NCBI GenBank assembly: GCA_964450715.1
Contig: CAYVFC010000067.1
Span: 1-42,902 of the forward strand
DNA: 42,902 bases
DNA from: CAYVFC01 sp964450715
Lineage (GTDB): Bacteria > Myxococcota_A > Polyangia > Polyangiales > JAFGIB01
Reading direction: 5' to 3'
Each line of letters starts with the position of its first letter. The stretch's first letter is position 1. A program made the position numbers and the translations under genes. The notes under the pieces are model-generated. The model made no database searches, was not told the DNA's origin, and was given only the letters and a program-made list of their open reading frames with translations. Of this stretch, positions 1-7,606 are shown one piece after another.

Positions 1-1
1 A

Positions 2-133
2 CTCGAACATCAACGCGCTCAGCTCGAGCAGCTCGGCGCCGAGCGCACCGGCCGGAGCGATCGGCACACCCGGAAGGGCCAAGCGGTTCTGCAATCCGCG
101 GACACCATCCTGCGCACACAGAAAAACAAGTGA
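2..133 (+). other. Uncertain partial reading frame at left edge
   Basis: An open frame enters from the left edge and stops at TGA 131-133, giving a 43-residue polar, Gln/Arg/Lys-rich tail that could be the C-terminus of a truncated upstream gene. The opposite strand is also open across the same bases and reads as a hydrophobic, Gly/Leu/Ala-rich stretch leaving the window at base 1, with about the same G/C bias at third positions. I cannot decide which strand is coding, or whether either is. Bases 134-429 between here and the acyl-CoA dehydrogenase hold no gene or promoter that I can support. Confidence 0.25.
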
Positions 134-429
134 TATCAATCGGTTAATCGTGTCGGCGCGCCGCGTGGGCGGGCCGACTGGCGGCCGGAAGCGCGCAGTG
201 GGCTCTCGGCCGGATCGCGGCTCTCGAAAGCCCTTGCAGGTTTTCACTTTCTCTGTTTTTCTACAAAGCCCGCTTTTAGCGAGCTCGGTTCGAGCGGGTG
301 TCCGTGACGCATCGCACGGAATACACCGCGCCTGCCGCCAGCAAAAGAAACGCGCGTTCGTCCGGTCGGATCCAGCGTCCGTTACCGGAGAGCAACAACT
401 CAACTGCCTGCATTCAAAAGGAGTAGTCC

Positions 430-2271
430 ATGTTTCGCATCGAAGAAAGAGACATCCGCTTCAACATTTTCGAGTACCTCGACCTCGACCAGATCCTCAA
501 GTTGCCCATCTACGCCGAGATGGACAAGGAGACCTCCGAGATGCTGCTGAGCAACGCAATCAAGGTCGCCAAGGAGGTCATCGCCCCCATCAACCAGTCG
601 GGCGACAAGGAGGGATGCCACATCGACAAGGACGGCAACGTCACCGTTCCCAAGGGCTACAAGGAAGCGTTCAAGTCCTACTGCGAGGACGGCTGGCTCG
701 GCATTTCCTCTCCCCCGGAGGTCGGCGGTACGGGCGCGCCGGCGCTGATCGGCATCGCCGCTGCCGAGACCAGTGCCGCGGCTTCCACCGCCTTTGCCAT
801 GTACCCGGGGCTCACGCGTAGCGCGGCCTCGCTCATCCTGGACGAGGGTTCCAAGGAGCAGATCGATCTATTCGTGGAGAAGATGCTGACCGGCGTGTGG
901 GGCGGCACCATGTGCATCACCGAGTCGGGCGCCGGCAGCGCCGTGGGCGACATCCGCTCCATGGCCACCCCGATCAAGGGCGACCGCTACAGCGTCAAGG
1001 GCCAGAAGATCTTCATCTCCTCTGGTGACCACGACATGGTGGAAAACAACATCCACCTGGTGCTGGCCCGCACCCCCAATGCGCCGGTGGGCATCAAGGG
1101 CCTGAGCCTGTTCATCGTGCCCAAGATCCGCGTCAACGCCGACGGCAGCCTGGGCGAGCCCAACGACGTGATCTGCTCCGGCATCGAGCACAAGATGGGC
1201 ATCAAGGGCTCGGCCACCTGCACCATGGAGTTCGGCGACAACGAAAAGTGCGAGGGCTGGCTCATCGGCAACGTGGGCGACGGCATCCGCATCATGTTCC
1301 ACATGATGAACGAGGCCCGGCTGGGCGTGGGCCTGCAGGGCCTGGCCGCCGCCGCCGCCGCCTACAACGAGGCGCTGGACTACTCCAAAGAGCGCATCCA
1401 GGGTGTAGACATGCGCAACTTCAAGGATGCCAACGCCCCGCGGGTAGCCATCATCGAGCACCCGGACGTCAAGCGCATGCTGTTGACCTCGCGCGCCTAT
1501 GTGCACGGGCTGCGGGCGCTCATCTACCGGGTAGCGGTCGCCGCGGACCTGGCCGCCAATGCCGAGGGCGAGGTCAAGGAAAAGGCGCAGATGACGCTCG
1601 ATTTCCTCACCCCCATCTGCAAGGGCTACGGCACCGACAGGGCCCTGGACGTCACCAGCCTGGCCGTGCAGTGCTTCGGCGGCTACGGGTACATCTCTGA
1701 ATACCCGGTCGAGCAGTACATGCGCGACGCCCGCATTCTGATGATCTACGAGGGCACCAACGGTATCCAGTCCATGGATCTGGTGGGCCGCAAGCTGGCC
1801 TCCAAGGGCGGCGTGCTATTCATGAACTTCCTGGGCGAGCTACAGGCCTTTGTGGCCAAGGCCAAGCAGAGCGACGTCACCAAGGACTACATCGGCGAGC
1901 TCGAGCAGTCCCTGAACGATCTCAACAAGATCGCCGGAGTCTTCATGGAGAAGAACATGGCGGGCGATGTGCTGTACGTGCTGCAGTACTCGGTGCCCTT
2001 CCTCAAGTACATGGGCAATATGGTTTTCTCCTGGCTGCTGGGTGAGCAGGCCCTGCTGGCCGCCGAGAAGCTCGAGGCGTTCTGCGCCGAGAAGGGCGCC
2101 AAGGACGATGCGGCCAAGGCGGCGCTCATTAAGGAGAACGAGGAGGCGGCCTTCTACGATGCCAAGCTCAAGACTTCCCGCTTCTTCACCGTCAACCTGC
2201 TTCCGGAAAACCGCAGCCTGACGCAGGCCATGGTCTCCAACGACACCAGCGTGCTGGACGTGGTGTTGTAG
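430..2271 (+). CDS. Acyl-CoA dehydrogenase, long (~600 aa) family
   Basis: A 613-aa FAD-dependent acyl-CoA dehydrogenase expected to introduce the alpha-beta double bond into an acyl-CoA in beta-oxidation, passing electrons to electron-transfer flavoprotein. The length fits the ~600-aa subfamily that carries an extra N-terminal segment and an additional C-terminal helical domain (about residues 480-605) beyond the usual 380-aa core. The FAD/substrate region is recognisable around residue 163 (ITESGAG), and YEGTNGIQ near residue 440 supplies the likely catalytic base, Glu441. The start is fixed by AAGGAG about 7 nt before ATG 430. It is monocistronic: a strong terminator follows and the next gene is on the other strand. 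Chain-length specificity cannot be read from the sequence. Confidence 0.95.
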   Translation: MFRIEERDIRFNIFEYLDLDQILKLPIYAEMDKETSEMLLSNAIKVAKEVIAPINQSGDKEGCHIDKDGNVTVPKGYKEAFKSYCEDGWLGISSPPEVGGTGAPALIGIAAAETSAAASTAFAMYPGLTRSAASLILDEGSKEQIDLFVEKMLTGVWGGTMCITESGAGSAVGDIRSMATPIKGDRYSVKGQKIFISSGDHDMVENNIHLVLARTPNAPVGIKGLSLFIVPKIRVNADGSLGEPNDVICSGIEHKMGIKGSATCTMEFGDNEKCEGWLIGNVGDGIRIMFHMMNEARLGVGLQGLAAAAAAYNEALDYSKERIQGVDMRNFKDANAPRVAIIEHPDVKRMLLTSRAYVHGLRALIYRVAVAADLAANAEGEVKEKAQMTLDFLTPICKGYGTDRALDVTSLAVQCFGGYGYISEYPVEQYMRDARILMIYEGTNGIQSMDLVGRKLASKGGVLFMNFLGELQAFVAKAKQSDVTKDYIGELEQSLNDLNKIAGVFMEKNMAGDVLYVLQYSVPFLKYMGNMVFSWLLGEQALLAAEKLEAFCAEKGAKDDAAKAALIKENEEAAFYDAKLKTSRFFTVNLLPENRSLTQAMVSNDTSVLDVVL

Positions 2272-2306
2272 GACGACACTCCCCCAAGCCCCCACCCCAC
2301 GGAAGA

Positions 2307-2375
2307 GGCCATTCTCTCGCGGGGGCGCGCGCCAACCGGCCGTCGCGCCCCCGCGATCGAGAATGGCCGTTTTTT
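2307..2375 (+). terminator. Rho-independent terminator of the acyl-CoA dehydrogenase
   Basis: A long GC-rich inverted repeat (left arm 2307-2328, right arm 2345-2368) pairs almost perfectly apart from a 2-nt bulge, and is followed by a six-T run at 2370-2375. It lies 36 bp after the stop. As it sits in a convergent gap it may also act on the minus-strand OmpA-like gene, although that gene ends at 2426 without its own visible hairpin. Confidence 0.85.
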
Positions 2376-2387
2376 ATGGGCGGCCGT

Positions 2388-2412
2388 GTAGGGGAGGGCT
2401 TGCCCTCTGCCG
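2388..2412. repeat. Intergenic repeat, copy 1 (GTAGGGGAGGGCTTGCCC)
   Basis: The motif GTAGGGGAGGGCTTGCCC occurs here and, with one extra G and C in the stem, at 13001-13025. Both copies lie in short gaps directly beside gene ends and have a small internal dyad (GGGC/GCCC). It looks like a dispersed intergenic repeat; its function is unknown. Confidence 0.5.
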
Positions 2413-2425
2413 ACCCACGGTCCCT

Positions 2426-4639
2426 TCATTCTAGGGTGATCTTCACGTTGGCCCCTTTGCCGCCGGCCACGTTGATACGTTCGGGCGCGACGCCCATATT
2501 GACCAGGCGCTGCTTGATGGCCAGTGCCCGGGTCAGGGGCAACATCTCGTCGCCGCGCGCTCCGGCCGAGGGGCCTTCGATGCGGATGCGTATTATCTCC
2601 GGGTTGCGGTGCATGAGATCGGCCAGCTCGGCCACCAGGGGCTCGCTCTGCGGGAGAAGGTCCCCCGAGCCTACCGCGAACTTGATCTGACCCACGACGC
2701 GGATCTGCTGGCCCTTGATCGATACCTTGGCCGGCGAGGACTTCTGGGCCAACACCAGCTCCGGCGCGACCGAGCCGCGCGCTTGCAGCGTGAAGCTGGA
2801 CGAGCGGATCAGGTAGCCGTCGGCTTCCACGCGCGCCTCGTAGTTACCGGCCGCCGCCTGCTCGGTGAAAACGCCGGACGCGTCTGTGGTCGATAGCACT
2901 GCGGACGGACCGCGGAGCTCGACCCGCGCGCCGGCTATGGGCGCGCCCCAGAGGTCCACCACCCGCCCCTTGATCTCGCCCGTGCTCGGCAGCGGCGCCA
3001 TCACGCACCACGACTGCACTTCGCCCCCCTCGTCCCCGATGCGCGCCGAGCAGCGAGCGGGCTCGTACTCGGGATGGCTGACTTCCATCTCGACCTCGCT
3101 GCCCACCTCGAAGGCGTAACTCATAAAACGGCCGTCCTGACCGCTCTGCAGCGGCGACAGCTCCTGGTGCCCGACAAAGGTCACCGCCGCGCCGGCCACG
3201 GGGTCCTCACTGCCCTGCACCATGACCGTACCGGCTACGCGCCCGGTGGGCGGCGCCGAGGCGGCCACCTGCACGGGTTTCTCTACCACGACGGGCTCTG
3301 GCGGACGGGCATCATAGTCGTACCCCACGGCCAGGTAGAGCTTGTACGGAGCGTTGGGCGCCAGCTCGCGTACGAAGGCCGAGGTGCCCGTAAGCCCGAT
3401 GGTCCCGCCCAGAAGCGCCGATAGCCCCCTGATCGGGGTAACTACCCGCATCCCGAGGTCGAGGTTCATGGGGAAGGCGCTGACGCCCTCTTTCTTGAGG
3501 CAGCCGTCGTCCTTGTAAGGCGTGGCATCGGTGGCATTGGTCGCGTCGGTGGCATCGGTTGCGTCGGTGGCGGCGTCCTCGCCGCTGTCAACCGGGCGCG
3601 GCGACGGGCAGAGGTAGCCCCTGCGATTGATGGGGAAGCCCCAGTGCCACTCCATCATCGGTTGCAGCGAGAACTCGTTGCCCAGGGCGATGGGTACCTC
3701 CAGGCCCAGGCCGAGCCCCAGCTGGTCCACGCGGTTGATGGCCTGACCGAAGCGCTCCGAGCGGGTGATGAGATGGCGGCTCTCCTTGTCCTTATCCGGC
3801 ACGTCGGTCAGGTTCGCGAAGCGCTCCCTCTCGGTCTGCTTGATCAACATCTCGGTATGGTCGAACAGGTAGCTCAGATTGAACCGTCCCAGCAGCGGCA
3901 CCCGCGACTCGAGCTCCCGGAAGTCGGCCAGCATACCCGCCCGCAGCCGCACCCCGATGGCGTCGAAGGTCACCCCGACCGCGCCCGCCCGGTTGGGCAC
4001 CATCAGGCCGAAGTCGCCGCCCAGGTTGAGGACCGGGGTTACCCACCAGCCGCCTTTCACCCCCAGATACGCGTCGCCCATGCTGTGGTAGTCGTTTTCT
4101 ACCCGCCGGTCCTCGTCGTCCGTGGCGTAGTCGCGTTGGTTGACCACTACCGAGCTGTTGCTCACCGACGCATAGACCTCGAGGAACTCGATGGCGCTCC
4201 AGCTGATGGAGAGGCTCTGGGCGATCAGCTCCACGTCGTCGTCATCCGTAAGCCAGCTCCTGGCTCCGAACCCCTCGATCCCGAGCTGAAAGCGTACCGA
4301 TCCGGGCGCGCCCGTGCTGGGATCCATCAGCCGCAGTCCGCCCACCGGTCCCTGCCAGCTGTTGTACTTGCGGTAGCGCCTCTGCCACGCTGCCTTGTCG
4401 TACAGCTGGCTGTCCGCTAGCGGGTCCTCGTCGCGCAGCGCCGCCGCTATATCTACGCTCGCTCCTGCCTGTACGCTGGCCTCGGCGGTCGCTTCGGCCT
4501 CGGCACCCGCCGGGGGCTCCGCGGGGGTCTGCTCCTGTTGGGCGGCCGTTTCATCGGGAGCCAGCGAAAGGGCCAGGGTCAGGGCCAGAGCCGGGGCGAG
4601 AATGAGCGTATTCGATGCTGCATCGGGTGTGCGGCGCAT
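2426..4639 (-). CDS. OmpA-like outer-membrane protein with two carboxypeptidase-regulatory-like domains
   Basis: A 737-aa exported protein. A signal peptide (about residues 1-34, ending in ETAAQ) is followed by a low-complexity acidic/Ala linker, then a long region rich in alternating Tyr/Gly/hydrophobic residues that reads as an outer-membrane beta-barrel. Two Ig-like carboxypeptidase-regulatory domains follow (about 464-530 and 551-620; each begins G-x-V/I-x-G and has the PxxGAxV motif). A C-terminal OmpA-type domain (about 645-735) would bind peptidoglycan. A 9-bp unit repeated at 3522-3578 encodes a (TDA)n linker around residue 360. AAAGGAG precedes the ATG. The Cys-rich gene 89 bp upstream on the same strand may be co-transcribed. 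A structural tether between outer membrane and wall is inferred. Confidence 0.8.
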   Translation of the reverse strand: MRRTPDAASNTLILAPALALTLALSLAPDETAAQQEQTPAEPPAGAEAEATAEASVQAGASVDIAAALRDEDPLADSQLYDKAAWQRRYRKYNSWQGPVGGLRLMDPSTGAPGSVRFQLGIEGFGARSWLTDDDDVELIAQSLSISWSAIEFLEVYASVSNSSVVVNQRDYATDDEDRRVENDYHSMGDAYLGVKGGWWVTPVLNLGGDFGLMVPNRAGAVGVTFDAIGVRLRAGMLADFRELESRVPLLGRFNLSYLFDHTEMLIKQTERERFANLTDVPDKDKESRHLITRSERFGQAINRVDQLGLGLGLEVPIALGNEFSLQPMMEWHWGFPINRRGYLCPSPRPVDSGEDAATDATDATDATNATDATPYKDDGCLKKEGVSAFPMNLDLGMRVVTPIRGLSALLGGTIGLTGTSAFVRELAPNAPYKLYLAVGYDYDARPPEPVVVEKPVQVAASAPPTGRVAGTVMVQGSEDPVAGAAVTFVGHQELSPLQSGQDGRFMSYAFEVGSEVEMEVSHPEYEPARCSARIGDEGGEVQSWCVMAPLPSTGEIKGRVVDLWGAPIAGARVELRGPSAVLSTTDASGVFTEQAAAGNYEARVEADGYLIRSSSFTLQARGSVAPELVLAQKSSPAKVSIKGQQIRVVGQIKFAVGSGDLLPQSEPLVAELADLMHRNPEIIRIRIEGPSAGARGDEMLPLTRALAIKQRLVNMGVAPERINVAGGKGANVKITLE
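3522..3578. repeat. 9-bp coding tandem repeat (Thr-Asp-Ala linker)
   Basis: About six imperfect copies of a 9-bp unit (GGTGGCATC and variants on the + strand) lie inside the OmpA-like gene and encode repeated Asp-Ala-Thr. The 9-bp period preserves the frame, so copy-number change would alter linker length rather than switch the gene off. Confidence 0.8.
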
Positions 4640-4728
4640 GAGAGCTCCTTTATTGATGAAGGGGACTTCGGATCGATGTCACGATCTGCCGGCGGATGTC
4701 CATAAAAATTACAGTCGTTGCGCGGCGC

Positions 4729-5301
4729 TCAGCCCCCCTGCGCCCCGGTATTACCGCCGCCCTGGTTCCCCCCGCCGAAGGTGCCGCCGAATAGACCACC
4801 GCCAGCCTGGCCGCCGTCGATCGTCCCGCCGTCTAGAAAGGAGTTGATGAGGTCATTGAGCGCGCCTCCCGCGTCGCCCGTGCCACCGTCAAAAGGAAAC
4901 GGAAACGCCGGAGGAGCTACCGGAGCCGCGGTTCCGTCGCCATACCCTCCCGGATTGGTGGGCATGGGATAGCGCGGCGCGCACATGGACACGTCGAAGA
5001 GGCAGGCCGGCCCGCACCTCAGCTCTCCGTCTCCCTCGCCGAGCGTGAGGCAGGTCTCGTTTCCCAGGTTGTCGCCGTCGCACTGCTCCCGCTCGTCGAT
5101 CACACCGTTGCCGCAGAGCAGCTCAGGCGCGGCCGCGTCCCCGTTGCTGCCGCCGGAGCCCGCCTCGCCCTCGCCCTCGTCCGCACCCGAGTCGACCCCG
5201 GCATCCCCCACGAACAGGCCCGAGCGGATACCGCACCCGTAACAGAGCGCGAGAAGAGAAAGGACGGTTAGAAGAAGGTTGCTGTGTCTGGCCAGGCGCA
5301 T
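4729..5301 (-). CDS. Secreted protein with Myxococcus-type Cys-rich repeat
   Basis: A 190-aa exported protein. The N-terminus is a signal sequence ending LLALCYGCG; the Cys could be lipidated, but the lipobox is not canonical. After a Gly/Glu/Ser/Asp-rich linker comes one cysteine-rich unit (about residues 62-107), starting CGNGVIDEREQCD and continuing C..C..C, the pattern of the Myxococcus cysteine-rich repeat common in secreted proteins of this group. The C-terminal 80 residues are Gly/Asn/Gln/Phe-rich and low in complexity. An AAGGGG lies about 9 nt before the ATG. It stands 89 bp upstream of the OmpA-like gene on the same strand, so a surface-associated role is likely. No enzymatic motif is seen. 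Confidence 0.7.
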   Translation of the reverse strand: MRLARHSNLLLTVLSLLALCYGCGIRSGLFVGDAGVDSGADEGEGEAGSGGSNGDAAAPELLCGNGVIDEREQCDGDNLGNETCLTLGEGDGELRCGPACLFDVSMCAPRYPMPTNPGGYGDGTAAPVAPPAFPFPFDGGTGDAGGALNDLINSFLDGGTIDGGQAGGGLFGGTFGGGNQGGGNTGAQGG

Positions 5302-5492
5302 CTTGAAACCCCTTGGTTTGCCGATCCGGCTTAGAATATCGGTGCCGTATTTCGAAGATGGTATCGGGAACGCCCCTCGTCGGTACTGAAATAGTGTGTG
5401 GCCGGGCGATTCAGGCCGGTTCTTTTTTCACGATGCCAGAAAAAACCACCAGACAAGCCTACTTCAAGGGATCTCATCGATGGTAATTTCGT

Positions 5493-5509
5493 TCGATCGG
5501 ACCGATCGA
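5493..5509. promoter_or_regulatory. 17-bp perfect palindrome upstream of the exported protein gene
   Basis: TCGATCGG-A-CCGATCGA is a perfect dyad centred at 5501. It lies in the divergent gap between the Cys-rich gene (minus) and the gene at 5517 (plus), 8 nt before the ATG at 5517. The position suits an operator for a dimeric repressor, or an RNA hairpin close to the ribosome binding site. No regulator can be assigned. Confidence 0.4.
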
Positions 5510-5516
5510 CAGGCAG

Positions 5517-6812
5517 ATGCGCGAAAATAGAGGCGAACAACGGGTCGGAGCGGCACAACCCCCGGGGGTCGGGGCGCGGCGATACGTTTTTCGGCCCGCG
5601 TTCCGGGCTCGATCGTCGCTTCGTCCGGGGACGGTTCGGGCGGTTGTGCCGGCGTTTTTCCTGTCGATATGGGGGATGGGATTCTTCCCCGCGCCGCTGG
5701 CCGCCCAAGCTCAGCCGGAGCGGTCGATCGTATTTCTGGCGCCCGAAGCGGACGATCCTGCGGTCGCCGCCTCCTTGCGCGAAGCACTGGCCGCTCAGCT
5801 CGCCGACGTCAGCGTTCGCCCGGTCTTCGATTCGGAACAGGCCCGTTCGGTCGACCTGATCGATTTCGTGGAACAGAGCCGGTCGCTCGCCGAGCGCGAG
5901 AACGCTGTGGGGGTCTTCTGGCTCGACACGGCACGACCGGACGAATGGATGCTCTACCTGTTGGACCCGGCCGGCGAGCGGTTGCTGGTGCGTCGAGCCG
6001 GCTCGAGTGCCCAGAGCGTGGCAGCGGCCGTGGAAGCGGTGGCGGTAATAATAAAAGGATCGACCGTCGCGCTGCTCGGCGGACACGCTCTCGGCCTGCC
6101 GGGCGAGGGCGAGGCCGTCTCGTCTGATTCGCGTTGGGTGCAAATCGATCCGGAGACGCAGGGCCGCGTAACCGAGCCGGTCGGAGCCGAGGTCTCGCCA
6201 GAGCCGGGCAAGCAGGAGGGGTCCGGTCCGCTGCTGGTCCGTATCGACTCCCCGCCGACGTCAGCCCCGAAGATCGATGCGCAGGGAACCGGGCTTAGGC
6301 TGGCTGCCGCCTATAGGGGGGCAGATTTCGCTCCCGAGACAGGCTGGCAGAGCGGGGTGGGGCTAAGGGCCAGCTGGATCTGGCTCGTGGGGCCCTACGC
6401 CGGCGCCGGGTACACGTTCACCGGCGCCGAGAGCGTACGCCGCGGTCTGCTCGAGCTCTCGGTGCAGCGCCATCCGGTGGAGCTTTTCGGGGGCTACCGT
6501 TTTCGCAACGGTCGCATCCGCTTTGACGCGGAGCTGGGCGCGGTGCTCGATATCCTTTCGCGAAGTACGGCCGAGCCCCGGGACGGGTTTGGAGTCAGCG
6601 AGGACCGGTCGCGGCTCGTGGTAGGGATTCAGCCGCGGACGAGGATCGAGTATACGCCCTTTGGCGCCACGGCTCTGTTTTCGGGGTTGGGCGTTTCCTT
6701 TTTTACAAATAATTTCGAGTACGTAGGTGACCTTCCCGCTCGCGAGGTGCTGCTCGCCCCTCGACCCGTACAGCTGGAAATCGAGGCGGGGCTTGCGGTT
6801 TATCTGCGTTGA
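5517..6812 (+). CDS. Exported protein with C-terminal beta-strand-rich domain
   Basis: Up to 431 aa, family not recognised. Residues 46-67 form a signal-like hydrophobic stretch ending PLAAQA, so the ATG at 5517 gives an unusually long Arg-rich N-terminal region; a later GTG near 5650 is an alternative start. The mature N-terminal half (about 70-200) is alpha/beta in style and resembles the small adenylate-binding-like N-terminal regions of exported Myxococcota proteins, but no motif can be named. The C-terminal part (about 255-431) alternates hydrophobic and polar residues with many Gly/Arg/Tyr/Phe and ends in YLR, as expected of an outer-membrane beta-barrel. It precedes the sigma-factor locus on the same strand, 185 bp upstream, and may be its target or partner. 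Confidence 0.55.
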   Translation: MRENRGEQRVGAAQPPGVGARRYVFRPAFRARSSLRPGTVRAVVPAFFLSIWGMGFFPAPLAAQAQPERSIVFLAPEADDPAVAASLREALAAQLADVSVRPVFDSEQARSVDLIDFVEQSRSLAERENAVGVFWLDTARPDEWMLYLLDPAGERLLVRRAGSSAQSVAAAVEAVAVIIKGSTVALLGGHALGLPGEGEAVSSDSRWVQIDPETQGRVTEPVGAEVSPEPGKQEGSGPLLVRIDSPPTSAPKIDAQGTGLRLAAAYRGADFAPETGWQSGVGLRASWIWLVGPYAGAGYTFTGAESVRRGLLELSVQRHPVELFGGYRFRNGRIRFDAELGAVLDILSRSTAEPRDGFGVSEDRSRLVVGIQPRTRIEYTPFGATALFSGLGVSFFTNNFEYVGDLPAREVLLAPRPVQLEIEAGLAVYLR

Positions 6813-6846
6813 CGGCGGATTTTTAAACCCCCTTACTGGTACTCTG

Positions 6847-6878
6847 GGAACGCTCGGAAAACGCTCGGAACACTCGGA
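6847..6878. promoter_or_regulatory. Triple direct repeat upstream of the sigma-factor gene
   Basis: Three tandem units, GGAACGCTC (6847-6855), GGAAAACGCTC (6856-6866) and GGAACACTC (6867-6875), followed by GGA, lie in the gap before the sigma gene. GGAAC is also the usual core of ECF -35 elements, so the array could hold an autoregulated promoter or be a binding site for a regulator. I could not fix a -10 element. Confidence 0.4.
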
Positions 6879-6997
6879 TTGTATGCAGGGGAGCACGAAT
6901 ACTCCCGCAAGGTGGGTGGTGTGCGCACGTGTAGTTCCGCTTCCGCCCTCGACATTTTTCCATCCACGACCGGAAACGGGTACCACTTTAGAAATGT

Positions 6998-7606
6998 ATG
7001 TTGATGGTGGTGACCAGAGAGCCCCGTTGCGAGGGGACCGAGGACCTCAGGTTGATGCAGCTGGCCGGGTCCGGCGACTGCCGGGCGCAACGCGTGCTGG
7101 CGCACAGGCTGGCCGGCCGAGTACGCCGCATCGCGCAGCGGTTGCTGCAGAACAGCAGCGAGGCCGATGACGCCAGCCAGACGGCGCTGATCGAGATCCT
7201 GAAATCGGCCTCCAGCTTCAACGGCGATTCGAGCATCGAGCGCTGGTCCGACCGCATCGCCGTACGCACCGCCATCCGGCACGCCCGCGAGCAGAGGCGC
7301 CGGCCATCGCACGGGTCGGTCTACCACGTGGACGCCGAGTCGATCGCCGCTCCGCGGCAGCAGAGCGCGGCCAGCGAGCAGATCTCGCGGGAGCTCGGGG
7401 AGTACCTGGCGGCGCTCTCCTCGCAAAGACGCGAGGTGCTCGTGCTCAAGCACGCGCTCGGATACACGGTGGACGAGATAGCAGAGATAACCGGAGCACC
7501 GGTGGGGACGGTGAAGGACCGGCTGATCGCGGCGAGGAAGCAGATACGTAAGTTAATCCAACGCGACATCGCTATTGGCGCGCGAAGTGGGGAAAACAGG
7601 CCATGA
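6998..7606 (+). CDS. ECF-type RNA polymerase sigma factor
   Basis: A 202-aa sigma-70-family protein of the short ECF type. Region 2 lies at about residues 20-95: a helical segment containing EADDASQTALIEIL (core-binding, with the typical acidic D-x-x-Q pattern) followed by SIERWSDRIAVRTAIRHARE (-10 recognition helix). Region 4 (about 130-190) has the helix-turn-helix YTVDEIAEITGAPVGTVKDR, which would read the -35 element. There is no sigma region 1.1 or 3. The gene overlaps the next start by 4 nt (ATGA), so it is translationally coupled to a FecR-type protein with a single membrane segment, the usual arrangement for a sigma factor and its membrane-bound regulator. Start chosen at ATG 6998; ATG 7004 is also possible. 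Confidence 0.88.
   Translation: MLMVVTREPRCEGTEDLRLMQLAGSGDCRAQRVLAHRLAGRVRRIAQRLLQNSSEADDASQTALIEILKSASSFNGDSSIERWSDRIAVRTAIRHAREQRRRPSHGSVYHVDAESIAAPRQQSAASEQISRELGEYLAALSSQRREVLVLKHALGYTVDEIAEITGAPVGTVKDRLIAARKQIRKLIQRDIAIGARSGENRP

Noticed and set aside
3522..3578. CRISPR-like array
   Set aside because: The 9-bp units are a coding linker without spacers; no CRISPR repeat or cas gene is in the window.
5400..5440. Possible terminator (GGCC/GGCC with T-run) in the divergent gap before 5517
   Set aside because: The stem is only four pairs and no gene ends there on the plus strand.
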